DNA of 64,000 bases, from NCBI RefSeq assembly GCF_000204055.1, contig NW_006768771.1:933766-997765 (forward strand), given 5' to 3'. This document shows positions 46,410 to 58,219 of the stretch, piece after piece. The position numbers and the translations under genes are program-made. Origin of the DNA: Melampsora larici-populina 98AG31 (taxonomy: Eukaryota > Basidiomycota > Pucciniomycetes > Pucciniales > Melampsoraceae). The notes beneath the pieces were generated by a model. That model was given only the letters and a program-made list of their open reading frames with translations, did no database searches and was not told the DNA's origin. Positions within the stretch are counted from its first letter, which is position 1. Each line of letters opens with the position of its first letter.

Positions 46410-49400
46410 CTCACCGGGGTCAAAAGAAAAGAAAAGTTATAAATAAGTTTTCTTTTACTCCTTAATTTCCAAAGCATGCTTGAGGCATTCAGATCTGGTC
46501 TTGTGTGAGCCACTTGTTGCGAGCGCTCTATGGCAATGTTACACATGCATCTTCACATATTGGTTCATTTGCTGGGCCTAGCTCAACTTTCATTCCTATG
46601 AATTTGGAATCACCAATACAGTGGCTACCATATGGTATGTAGACTAGACGGGTTTGAATTTGACAACGAAGGTCATCGATCTGATCAATTCATAGTTGCT
46701 AGATCTACTGGTGTGGTCTTTCCATCATCAAATGATGTGGAGTATGTTTTGGATTTGTGACTTATCCTTCCGAATGTTCAACTTGTATTGTTCTCCAAGG
46801 AGTCGAGTCACAGTGATTCTGTCAGTCTATGATATATCAATCAACAGGTGAGGATTTGGAAATTTGTCAACAGATCAATGATTTGTTTTTTTTTTTCTTT
46901 CCTCCACACTGTCTTAATCCTAACCTGTGTATCAAAAGGGTAAGTTCTCACTATCTTAAAGGTTCCAAGCAGCATTTGTAGACAATTGCAAGGTTAGGAC
47001 GATTTCTGAAAGCTTGCGCATCAAAACGAGTCGTGAAGAAGCATAAGGTTTTGATTGTTTTTGAAAACATATCTTATGCTCACAACAAGTCAATAATGTT
47101 GGTCCTAATGTCTTCTCAAGATTTTATGCAAGTAGCCCAGATCTCAATGAATAGGAATGCAAATGACTTGGTGCGTCTTGTCATGAGTGATTTGGCTGTT
47201 CATGAGTAGAGTGAAGCTCGCGTTCAAAACAAGAGCTAATGGTTGAGATTCATTGAAGAAGACGATCTCTCCTTTTGATCTGAATTGAATCGAGTGTTCA
47301 GATAGCAGGGAATGTACTTGACAAAATTTATTCCGGCAATAAGGAATCAATTTTTACATTTTGCAGAGTTGTGATATTAACACTGGACAATCTTAAAGGA
47401 TCTTGATGTTTCAAGCTGAATTGTCGGTCAAAGAGAGTGAAATACAAACAAAGTCTCCCTTAGCTTCGAAGGGAAGATGTGTGACAGTGTACGATGATAG
47501 TTCCAATCCATGAGTTGTGGATATGCTTACTTCTGTTAGTTATAAACTACCATTGGCTTTTCAACATCAATCAATAGTGGTTGTAGCTTGTTTCTCATCT
47601 AGGTATCAATCTTGAATGAACGATTTCAATTGAGAATGTGCTTTTGATCCATGTTTCATTTGTGGATAGATCAAACGTTGGCAACTGCTAACTCTACCAA
47701 TACTGACTTCTAGTAGAGTGGTTGATTAGCGGAACAGGAGTTTCATTATGGTTTTGAGAACATTTGTAGTTCTGCACCAAAACAATGAAAATGTTCATGA
47801 TGTCTTATTGAGCTTAGATGGTTCAATTTGTGAAGAGGTTACCGTTTAGTCAACGTGTACCAATCAAAAATTTCTGTGATTGCAATCCATCAACTACAAA
47901 GACACTTTCATAACCAATGAATCAAATGCTGTAGCTTATGATGCGTTAGCTAGTGATACAGAATATATAGTAAATCCAAGTTTAGAGGTGAGAGGTATTT
48001 GAAACTTTTTGATGGAATGATCCGACTGACAGGCATTTAACGCTTGCGTCTTGAGAACGGCTCTACGCTATTAGTATTACTCAGCAATGTGATCAACTTG
48101 CAACAACTTGTAATCAATGTGTAATTCAGCTCATCATGAGGAAGTTGAAGCTTACATTCATGATTAGGTACAATTGGTTGAGATGAGTCAGGGATTGAAG
48201 AAGAAGAAACTGATTCTTAATGAGTAGGCTCAAGTGTGGGGTTGAACTAGTCCATTGAAAAATTTCTTTCGTGATTGTGTAGTCTTCCCCAAGCTGGGTC
48301 ATGTGCAGATCGATCTTAGAAATGTGATATCAACACTCCTGGTGCTTCGTGTCCAGTTCTATTGTTTAACCTATTTGATCAACACTCGCGCAAATGATAA
48401 ATCGGATTCCCAAGCTATCTCGTTAACTTTGTCCTACTTGTTTAGATATAATTCTGAACGAGCAAGTTTTTCTTGAGACAGCAGATCAAAATCGACGATT
48501 AAAAGGATTGGGCTCTGACCCCTGACAGTCCTTGTTATCTTGAGGACAGCTATCGGCTGATATATAATGATAGCGTTGTATGTAACATCTCGTTGAGAAT
48601 ATAAGGTCAAGCTCTTTTGGGTAAGGCAAATTTTACGCTCAAAGGGAGAAGTGACGAAACGACCGAAACTACAGTATTGATCCTGATGTCTTGTCAAGGT
48701 TGTATTTAGTTCAGCTCTCAATGAGTAAGTTTGCTTCTAGAGTCTTTGTTCATCGAGGTTGGTAGTGAAGCTCGAATGAAATTCTCAGTCAGTCTTTGAA
48801 ATTGATTCAACACAGATGTTAATATTGATTTAAGACTGTTCGTCTGAGATCTAGATCAAGTGTGAATGGAGGATTGGATCCAGTGATGTGGATTTGATTC
48901 GGGCGAGTTCAAAGTTTTTTGGTATTTAAAATGTTCTTCACTGGTTTGATGGGCACTACAATGCTTCACAAGTTGAGTATTTGGCATCCATAGCATATCG
49001 ATGAGATGGTAGAGCTCAGTACTCAATGAGCAAGTTCAATTGTTCATTCACAAAGAAGTTGTAATGATATTGTTATTGAACCTATGGGTTGAGTTAATCC
49101 AGTGACTCAATTTTTCTTCACCAAGTCCAATGGTCACCTTCTGTTTCAAATGGGGTTCTGACTTGATACATCAAACCAAAATGGAAGGTCGTCTTGACTT
49201 GGAACCAATCATCCATATGCTGTGAAAAGCTCTTTGATTTTTTGGGAACCACTCGTCAATGTAGCTGTCAGATGATTTGTTTTGAGCAGTTCTCTCTCAA
49301 CCACTTTCGTTATCGAAGATAGGGGCTTATTGATGTAATGATGGCTGGAAAATTTACTCGTGGGTTTGTTCAATTATCACACTGCTTTTCTCGTCAGTCT

Positions 49401-51112
49401 TTTTCTCAGTGGCAATGAGAGCTTTCAGAGGAAGAACTTCCATCTTCATAGGCATTGGAATCAAATCCGGCAATGCATCTCTTCATTTATATGTACATAA
49501 TTGGTGTATGGCGTGCACCACCAGTTAAAACCTTATGAGTAATATTTTGATGTATATATGGTAGCAATCCTTCTCAATACCTATCAGCAGCCAGGATGCA
49601 AGAACTGCTGAATCTTTTTGTCATAATTGGTCAGTATTGGCTCCCTATAGAGCTTTCCATCTTTTCAATAGACTTTTTGGTAATTACTGGAAAGAAACAA
49701 AAAAAAACCATCATCGCGGGGATGATTGTTTCTGTTTATACAACAGGCACCGTCGATTAATAGTTACATTTTGGTTGTCTCTGTTGAATCGATTGTGTTC
49801 AAGATAGTTTTATTACATCGAGCCTGTGGGTTATTGATACTTGACATAGTCTCTAGACTCTACAGTCAGTTTGAGTGGTTGATTGGTTTGAGAACGATCT
49901 GCACGTGTAGCTTTCCATTCATTCGCCATCAAAGACAAATGCCATCTTGGAGACAGCTATTCTGTAATTGAAATTTTCCTACTTCTGATAGATGTACTGT
50001 CCGGAAATTAGAACGTGAAGCTAAACTTGTTCATACCGCACTTTTCATCAGATGTTCTCAGCTTTTGTGAAGTTTTTAGATGATATGCAGCTTTCATGAT
50101 TTGCTGGTGTACATTGTCTAAACAAATTGAGCCGAGTATTGATTTGTTCAATAACTGTGCTAAACTCATGACAGGTTCAAAGAATAATGGTACATAATGG
50201 TATTTTGATCAAACATGTACTTATGTTGAGACGAGTCAGCCGGATCATTGAGCGGACTTGATGGTGAGGCGCAGAGTCGGATGGAATCCTGACTCAGTCT
50301 GTGAAATTGATTCAGGGCGGAATGTTGACTTGAATCAAGACCGTTCTTTCAAAAGCTGGATCATGCGTCTTAATGGGCATTTTCGGATTGCTTGAATGAT
50401 GAACCATATTCTAAGATGTACGTTGTGTTAGTGTGTGTGATATTATTCAAATTTAAAATAGCACTGAATCCATGATTGAGTGTGAGAGGTTGTTTAACAC
50501 TCTTAGTTGTCATGAAGAGGACAAAAGAGTGTACAGAGTTATGCTGATTTTGGAAACTTGCTTATCAAGAAGGTTTTGTTAAGAAGCATGCCATTTTGTG
50601 GCTTTGAGAAGATAACTTATGCTTGCGATAAAACAATAGTATTGGTCTCAATATCTTATGTATAAGGATTATATCAGTAGTTCAATTCTTGATGAGTAGG
50701 TTTATGTTTGAATCTTTGATCAAGGTTGGTATTGGAGCTCAAGAGAGCACAAGTGAAATTACAAGTCGGTCTGTGAAATTGATTCAATCATGGGAGGCGA
50801 TACAGATTTGAGACTGGCGCTTTGAAAACTGGATCCTGTGCGGATAGATGAGTGGATCCAGTGATGTGAGATTGATTCAAACGAGTGCCAAGTTCTTGTT
50901 TTTGATAGTTAAGTTTTTTCACTCGGTTGATGGACACTCGCGATTTGCATTCTTGATGAACGACAGTTTGAAGTGTTCAGTGAATTGGTTTTGATACGGT
51001 TCATTTAGAGAATGGTACTGAATCCATGATTGGATGCGAGAGGTCTTGGATTTTTTTTTTATAACACTCCTAGTCTCGGTGAAGAGGAGTATTTCCCGAT
51101 GAGGCCCCCAAA
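46410..51112. repeat. Internal region of the LTR element, diverged repeats
   Basis: No frame codes for a recognisable protein over 4.7 kb. Related modules recur, for example GT(C)TGTGAAATTGATTCA near 48795, 50306 and 50780, GGATCCAGTGATGTG(G)A near 48885 and 50850, and GAATCCATGATTG near 50466 and 51018. Their order is partly conserved, suggesting several rounds of internal duplication. Confidence 0.65.
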
Positions 51113-51969
51113 TGTCAGCCTGAGACTCTAAGTCATGGCAGATGACTGGTAGTTCAGAGCTGAATAGTACTTACAAAATGTATTCTATCAAGTTTTAGAC
51201 AATATTATTGAAACTTGAGGGAGATTATTTTTCAATTCTTTGTAAGTAAAAGGAACTATAGTCGTTACGTATAGTTGTCTTAGGTGCGGGATGATTACCG
51301 CTGCCAGTAGCTTATCGAAGTGCAATCACGACGGTAGCCTTCTAAGGTGAATACGAAGGGATTCGTAGTTATTCCTTAGGTGACGCTTTAGCGTTGGTTT
51401 GATGAATTTATCATCAAAAGGAAAATGAGAGACTATCTACAATATCAATTCAAATAGTAAGGAAACCATCAATTGATAAAGAGATAGTGACTCAGAGAAA
51501 AAAAGGGTGTCTTTGATATGAAAGAAGATGCGATAAAGGATTCTAAAAGATAAGAATTCTAAATAAGTCTTCTTTCAGATGAAAGATAAACAAAGAAGGA
51601 TTTTGATGTAAAATGCTAATTCATTGATGAGTTGCGGTAAAAAGTGGTACGGTATAATGTTAAGATTGTTCTTCTTTGTTTGGATGCACAGAATCCTTGT
51701 TTTATATATCAGAGAAAAGTCACTCGCTCTGAGCTAGACTGTCAGGGTTTTCCCTGGATGCTGTCATCAGGGTTTGATCTTGAAACACGCAACATCAATC
51801 GGTTACTTCTTGGAGTCAATCAATACCCTATTTTGGGACTAGGGTCTTGTTGCTTTCACGGTTGGTAATGACCTGAAATTCATTGCTTGTGTTAACAACT
51901 CTGAACCGATGTGTACATAAATGATGGCTGACACATGGGAGTATCACAGAATACTCCTCATGGCTGACA
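51113..51969. repeat. Right LTR, 857 bp
   Basis: Starts TGTCAGCC, ends GGCTGACA. It is followed directly by TACCTCCACTC, the wax synthase coding sequence, which continues to 52030 before unrelated flank begins. Confidence 0.88.
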
Positions 51970-52030
51970 TACCTCCACTCAAAAAGTGGTCAATGATCTA
52001 CCTGCTAAGGCCTGTCAAATTGTGATAAAC
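51970..52030 (+). repeat. 61-bp copy of the wax synthase 3' end
   Basis: Identical to 45550-45610. It encodes the final residues (PLKKWSMIYLLRPVKL, stop) and is most simply the true right flank of the LTR insertion. Confidence 0.9.
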
Positions 52031-52584
52031 CTGTGACTTTGAAATCTTTCTCTTGCACACATCTGTTTGAATATGATTTTTTGTCATCCAAGTTGATATT
52101 GTTTTACGTCAAAGTTACATTACTTCTTCCTCTTCTTCTAAAAATTCAGCAAAATCAAAAAAAAATTGTTGTTGTCCAGAACATGAATGATGCTCAATGT
52201 GACCAAAACACAAGTTGTACCAATACAAATTTCACAGATCAAATAAAGTTGGACACACACGTATGCACATACATATGCAGATTTTCCAACATGAATTGTT
52301 GTGTGGCATTCTGATATTTATTTGTTATTTATTTTTGCCTAGTCAGAACCACCATAACACAGGTGGTTCATCAGTCCATGACAGGGCTTGCGCGACCCGT
52401 GAAACTCTGGCTGTGAAAGCCACGCACGCAGAGTCGAAGTCAAGACTCTGGCACAATACAGCGCGGAACTTTTTCACCGCAGGATTTCACCAACAACCGG
52501 ATCCCCAGATCCTCAGCAAGCCCTCATAGCGTGAGATCTTAGGCTCAATATCTCACAACAGTCAACTCATAATTTGCGCCGCTT
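52031..52584. other. Flank between LTR element and DIRS remnant
   Basis: The first part is probably the 3' untranslated region of the wax synthase. From about 52350 the composition turns GC-richer, probably the left terminal part of the DIRS-like element; no terminal repeat was identified. Confidence 0.45.
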
Positions 52585-54868
52585 ATGGTAATCGACGAAA
52601 GCATGGAGCAAGCAATGCAACAAGCGGCGGCGGCAGCTGAGAATTCGACTTGGACACGATCAAGATCGGTTGCACTTGGACAACAGCCTGGCCCACCCCT
52701 AGCCACCCCAAGACGAGCCAACAACAACAACAATCTTCAACCCCTTGAAGAAGAAGAAATTGACGGCACGCCCTTAGAAACAGACGAGGTGGAAGAACTA
52801 CTAGAAGACGCCGCGTTGGTTCTACAAGGATCCTTGATTGGCTCGGATGTCGATGACGAAACCTCCTGGCAACCCCCAGCAGAGAAAGGGAAAGGAAGGG
52901 CGCATAGTCAAACTAGCCCAACTCCCAGTTTTGACCAATCCGTCGACCGGTCCCCAGCAAGAGGTAAGCTTTGTCTACTTAATCTCCCCCTCCTTCTCGT
53001 GGCTCGGATCCCCGTTTCTCTGGTTTGCTCCCTCCCGTGATCGTCAAACACCGACCCTACACACGCTCCGGCGGAAAGCCAGGGGGCCAAAGGCCCAGGA
53101 ACCTGCGCATGACGATCCCAAGATCCCAACATGGGGGGGCGAAAGACTCCAGGATATCCTCAGGGGTGGAGAAACTCCAAGAACCCTTTTAGACGGGGGG
53201 AGCCAAGTCAGCACATCGAACGAGCCAAGAATCAGTACCCGGACAAGCTTATCTCACGAGGAAGAAGCCTGACAAATTACGTAAACCCACTCTGTTGTTG
53301 CTCACAGGAGACTTAAACGCACGGGTGAACAGGCTGTTTGCCGAAGGAAGACACGCCGAAGCAAACGGCATCCTGGAGTACTTCGACAGACAGACGGCGA
53401 GGAGCGTGATTGGAACGGACGGAGTTCGAGTTCCAGCAGCAGGCGGCAGTGGCCTCCCAGACTCTTGCCCCTACACTCTAGTGCAAGAGGAGCTGTCAGC
53501 CAGCGAGAATAGCGTAGGAAACGTACCGTTGGCAGAACGTTTCCACGGCACAGGAGACGTCCCACACGGAACTAACTTACCACCACCGCCGGGAAGACAC
53601 GCTGAACCTCAACCCTTCGTGTCGCAAGCCACGTACCCCCAGCCTACACCTCACAACAATCTCGCCTGGGACCCGTTCACACCGCACATCCGCAGGTTCA
53701 GCCCGCCTACTCGATGCCATCACGAGTACAAGGCGAAATATACCAGACTCGGATACCCCCTACGACTCACCCAGAACCACAACTCGCCACGCTCCCCCTA
53801 CCTAGCCCGTTCCTTACCCAAGAAGACGTCGACGAAGCCGAACAAGTGAAAGTCCTCCTGGCGACCAGGAAAGGCCGACTGGTATTGCGAAACGGGGACG
53901 TCGTCGAGAACGGAAGACTACTGGTGGCAGACTCATCGGAGAAAATGGAAAAAGGGTTACCTCAGCTCTCCCCCGTCCTGAGGCACTGGCTTAGAACCTT
54001 CAAATCGTACATACCTCTGACGGTTTTCAATAAGTTGTTTCTCGCTGACGACCAAACCGAATGGAGTCGCCGGAAAGCCCCCTCAGAGTCGAAGGTGGAC
54101 GACGGTAGCGCGTCGCTGAGAGTGTACGGAGGCCAACCCCCACCAGACGAGTACACGATGCAATTTGAAGAATGGATCGATGGTATCAGCTTGTTTATCA
54201 AGTATGTGGCGGATGCGGGTTGGATCACTCTGGCAGAGCGTTTCGAAGGTCATCGAAGGGTGGTAATGGACTTACGTGACAACTTCGGGTGGATGATTGC
54301 CCTTCGTTACTGCATCTTAATCCGCCAAGGTGTAATGCAAGAGACGATCGACAATCGCATACGGAACTTTAGCACACTCCAGTCCACGATCCTCGAGTAC
54401 GCAAAACTTCAAGCAGACACCCTGCAGGAGCGTGCCTATCGCACAAACCCCTACGCCTTAGGCGGACCCCTCGCGCACCAAAACCCACTGACTGGGCTTC
54501 CCAAATCCACAACGGCACACTCCAAGAAATCAAACTTAGAGACCGCCTACAGTCGGATAGGAGCCCAAGCAACGACATCGCCAGCGGCAACGTCACAAGG
54601 GGCGTGGATTTCTTCTCAAAAGTGGAGGACGATGTCGACGGAAGAGAAACACGCGGCAACAGCAGCAAGAGACCCGAACACATCTTACCGCCGAAGGGAA
54701 GGCGACAGAGGTCGCGAGAGAGAACCTTATCGGGAGAGAGAGAGGGATAGAACCAGCGGTCGTGATCGGTACTCAAGAGATGACCGACCGAGGTATCGCA
54801 GAAGGAGCAAGTCACGTAGCCGCAGCCCTAGAGGCACAAAAGGGAAAGGCCGAGGTAGCAGACAGTAA
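52585..54868 (+). pseudogene. Gag-like protein of a DIRS-type retroelement, broken
   Basis: Coding text changes frame several times: 52585-52963, then 53075-53270, 53295-53700 and 53714-54868. Some changes may be splices (a GTAAGC donor at 52965), others frameshifts. The longest piece (53714-54868, 384 aa) has a helical core (LSPVLRHWLRTFKSYIPLTV ... FEEWIDGISLFIKYVADAGW). It ends in an Arg/Asp/Glu/Ser-rich tail with RS dipeptides (RYRRRSKSRSRSPRG), which is probably RNA-binding. It directly precedes the reverse transcriptase frame. Codon use is GC-richer than the host genes around it. Confidence 0.6.
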
Positions 54869-54989
54869 GCCGCAGTCTTCCGAATGAAATGAAAATCAGC
54901 TATGAGCCAAATTCAGTTGGAGAGCACACGTTCCCGTTGTCCCCGTTGCCGAGCCACCTTCCCCCCTCCTTTCCACATCTTCCTAAAGT

Positions 54990-56591
54990 TTGAGAGCCCC
55001 AGAGCGGAAAACTTACCATGCATGCACGCACAACAGGTACGTTGAGCCAATTCCTGAGACGCCAAGCGTGAGCCGGAGTAAGAAACCAGAATGGCCGGTG
55101 AGAGCGACTTGTGAGATGAACCTGTTGGTTTGGGAGAGGGAGCTATTGAGATGCGGCCTGCTCTCAAAGTACTCGAGGATTCTTGACGGCCTCCAAACAG
55201 GTTTCGACCAAGGAATAAAGAACGCAGTGGTTCCAGGCATCCCCTTCTTCTGCCCACCCAACCACTCATCAGTGTTGGCGGCAAAAGACAAGATCCTCGA
55301 GAACTTCCGACTAGAGTTAGCTGCCGGCCGCATGGCAGGCCCCTTCTCAAAGGAGGAAGTTTACCATAAACTTGGTTTCTTTCGGACCAGCCCAATCGGC
55401 GCGGTCATCAACGGAAATGGTTCGACTCGACCAATAAATGACCTTTCTTTCCCGAGAAACAAACCCGGGGTACGGTCAGTGAACGCAGAGGTTGATAAAG
55501 ACGATTTTAGCACAACCTGGGACAACTTTAAGAAAGTCGCAAGATTCTTTTCGACTTACAAAGGGAAACTCTTGTTGGCAATCTTCGACTGGGCGAAGGC
55601 TTACCGGCAAATACCTACAAGTCCAGACCAGTGGCGTTTCTTGATGATCCTGACATTCGACGAGGAGATTTTACTAGACACCCGCATAACCTTCGGAGGC
55701 GTCGCAGGATGCGGTGTTTTCGGCCAGGTCGCGGACGCCTGGAAGGCAATCATGTTAGAAACCTTCCCGTTATTAGCAGCATTCCGATGGGTGGATGACA
55801 CACTGTTCATCAAGGCGGTAGAAAAAGCTGACGGCAGTCAAAACCTTAGCTTAAACGAAATCTCGGATTTGAGTGCCAGGATGGGGGTGGTTGAAAACGT
55901 AGAAAAGCGAAGCGACTTCAAGACCAAACAGCGCTATCTTGGTTTTATTTGGAATGGAAATGACAAAACCGTTAGACTTCCCCAGGAAAAGATTGACGCT
56001 CGTATGGAAGAAATAAAAATGTTCTTACGCACCCCATCCCACAAATTCAAAGCGGTCCAGAGCCTGGCGGGAAGGTTAAACCACACATCAATGGTATTCC
56101 CCCAGATGGCCTGCTATTGTGTAGACATCTATCGTTTCAGTGCGGAGTGGATCCACAAATCAGCAAAGCGAGACCTACCTGAATCAGTGAAAGAAGATTT
56201 GGAGAGGTGGTTAGAGGTACTGACATCAGCCTTACCTCGACGACTAATCCCAACACCAGACGTCATAAACATCGGTTGGGTGGGCGACGCCTCCACCTCA
56301 TACGGAATTGGAATAATCGTGGGACGGAAATGGTCGAAGTTTAGACTTAGAAGGGGATGGAGAGAGTCCGGCAGAGGCATCGCGTGGGCGGAAACCGTCG
56401 CGGCACGCCTGGGATACTTAATGGTGAAGGAGAGCTACAAAGTGGCAGGGAAGAGGTTCTTGATGTTAACCGACAACCACCTGTGTCACCAAAATGCTTC
56501 GGACTGTATCCGAAAAAAAAAAGAGGAAACCTGCCGGATCCAGTCCGAAAATGCGTACTCAGACCCTTCCAGACCCTTTAGACACATCTGA
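54990..56591 (+). pseudogene. DIRS-type reverse transcriptase with RNase H, no recombinase
   Basis: One open frame of 533 codons. Reverse transcriptase motifs are GRMAGPFSKEEV, RPINDLSFPRN, LAIFDWAKAYRQIP, FGGVAGCGVFGQVADAWK and the active site FRWVDDTLF. RNase H follows with GWVGDASTSYGIGIIVG, AWAETVAARLG and LMLTDNHLCHQN. This layout is characteristic of DIRS/PAT-like tyrosine-recombinase retroelements. Near 56490-56530 the frame appears to slip at an A10 run. The element stops at about 56591 with no tyrosine recombinase domain, so this copy cannot integrate alone. Confidence 0.78.
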
Positions 56592-57549
56592 AGTGGCCTT
56601 TGAAAAAAAATCAAAGGTCACAATTCTCTCTGCCTAATGCTCCAGATGGATCTGGGCCAATAGTGGGCCGTGTAAGTCATGTAGCCACATTACATCTGGC
56701 CCCAGATCCATCTGAGTGTGCTTTACCTGACAAGTTCTGTACACTGGGACCCCAGATGCATCTGAGTGTGATTCATCACGTGTTCTGTGCACTGTGATTC
56801 CAGATGCATCTGCGTGTGATTTATCACGTGTTCTGTGAACCGTAATTCCAGATGCATCTGGGGTGATGTCAGATGCATCTGGATACGCTGATCTGGGTCA
56901 TTGGTCAGATGACTCCACTTGAATGTACAGTATACTTCGTACAATCACCACAACAGATGCATCTGGCTACCAGATGCATCTGCTGACAAGCACTGCTTGT
57001 CATTTACTGCTTATAAAGCTCAAGTTTTGAGATACATCTGGCCATCAGATGCATCTGGTGGGCAGCTCAACACTGGTCACGCTGCTCTGGGTCATTGGTA
57101 AGATGTATGTATATACTGACAATCACAACCAATTGTCACACTAGCAGATGCATCTGGTGGTCACAGATGAATCTGCTGCTGACAAGCACTGCCTGTCATT
57201 TACTACTTATAAAAGCTCAAATTTCGAGATGCATCTGGTGGTGGGCAGCTCACTACACAGGTTGATATCACAGAAGACCCGTCAAAAAACATTTTTAGAT
57301 TTCTTCAAAATTGAAGACATAATAACATATCACATATAGCAAGGAAAAAGATAAAGAAAAAGAAAAGCAGCAGCACAAACATCAAAAAGTTTTACAAAAA
57401 CTTCACTTTATAACTTGAAGAAACAAAGGAATATAATAATGAAGGAAAAGACACCACAAAGAAACACAGAAAAGAAAAATTCAACGGTAAAGGTAGAGGT
57501 AAAGAGGTAAAGGTAGACAACACAATTGAAATACTTATTTATCATCAAA
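56592..57549. other. Satellite array and 3' flank of the acidic-tail gene
   Basis: The palindromic array (56705-57250) is listed separately. 57250-57549 is A-rich and probably the 3' untranslated region of the minus-strand gene that stops at 57550. Confidence 0.5.
56705..57250. repeat. Palindromic satellite based on CAGATGCATCTG
   Basis: The perfect 12-bp palindrome CAGATGCATCTG occurs eight times (56753, 56801, 56849, 56870, 56954, 56971, 57046, 57145), with near matches at 56643, 56705, 57164 and 57228. At 56705-56860 the spacing is exactly 48 bp. A longer unit of about 190 bp is repeated at 56885-57063 and 57080-57246. Confidence 0.88.
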
Positions 57550-58219
57550 TTACTCCTCATCCTCCTCCTCCTCCTCCTCCTCCTCCTCCTCATCATCATC
57601 ATCATCAATATCTAGTCCTAGATCCTCCTCTTCCTCCTCCTCATCATCATCATCATCCTCATCCTCATCCTCATCCTCCTCTTCCTCATCATCATCAACA
57701 TCCTGCTCTTCTTCGTCATCACTCACTATTTCACTTGACTTGATTTTGCTTGCACGCTTACCCTTACCTTTCGATGTTTTGATGGCCTGATTACCTTCAT
57801 TTCCTCCCGAGTTTGAATCAGCACCAACCCTTTCCACACCGTCCAAAAGCTCCAATTGAAAATGGTTGCTTTTCAAATCATCTAACCATTCCTGTCGATG
57901 CACCTTGTGCATTGCCTTGTGGCCGACCTTCAAATCTTCAGCACTCAATTTTGATTCCGGTTCTTGAATAATTCGGACAGGGACTTTGCGTTTGACAAGA
58001 CCTGCAACCGGGTCAGCTGTCAAAGGAAAGCATTTTCCTCTGGTCGGACGATAGCCAAGTACTTCGGCTACAAACAGTTGTGGCAGTCAATTACTATATC
58101 TCTGTGAACAAAAGGATGAAGTATGATTGAGCAGACTTACTGAGTTGCTGATTCAAAGCCCTGGCAAGTTCCGTTTTCAAGACATCGCTAGGTTGTGGCT
58201 GTTGAGTAGAGGTGGAAGC
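57550..58219 (-). pseudogene. 3' part of a host gene split by a hAT element
   Basis: Exons (minus) 58219-58141 and 58067-57550. This is the continuation of the gene at 62724-64000. Joining GCTTCCACC at 62732-62724 to TCTACTCAA at 58210 keeps frame (KAS-T-STQQPQPSDVL). The text ARALNQQL, EVLGYRPTRGKCFPLTAD and KVPVRIIQEPES is followed by a nuclear-type Lys stretch (KGKGKRASKIK) and a very long Asp/Glu tail to the stop at 57552-57550. The tail is encoded by CTC/ATC microsatellite DNA. I do not recognise the family. With the insertion present, normal protein cannot be made from this allele. Confidence 0.75.

Larger units (their letters stand above)
45611..51969. mobile_element. Non-coding LTR retroelement (LARD-like)
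   Basis: Two direct repeats flank an internal region with no retroviral-type protein. The right LTR, 51113-51969 (857 bp), begins TGTCAGCC and ends GGCTGACA, a proper TG...CA inverted end. The left copy is visible from 45609 to 46409 and matches the right copy at a constant offset of 5560 with no difference in the stretches compared. Its first 56 bp are replaced by gene sequence (see findings). TACCT flanks the element on both sides (45550-45554, 51970-51974), a likely 5-bp target duplication. The internal 4.7 kb (46410-51112) is made of diverged repeats. I found no clear tRNA primer site. It must depend on proteins of another element. Confidence 0.8.

Noticed and set aside
57408..57608. Minus frame starting with poly-Met/poly-Arg
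   Set aside because: It is the acidic-tail microsatellite read in another frame; the real frame is the Asp/Glu tail.
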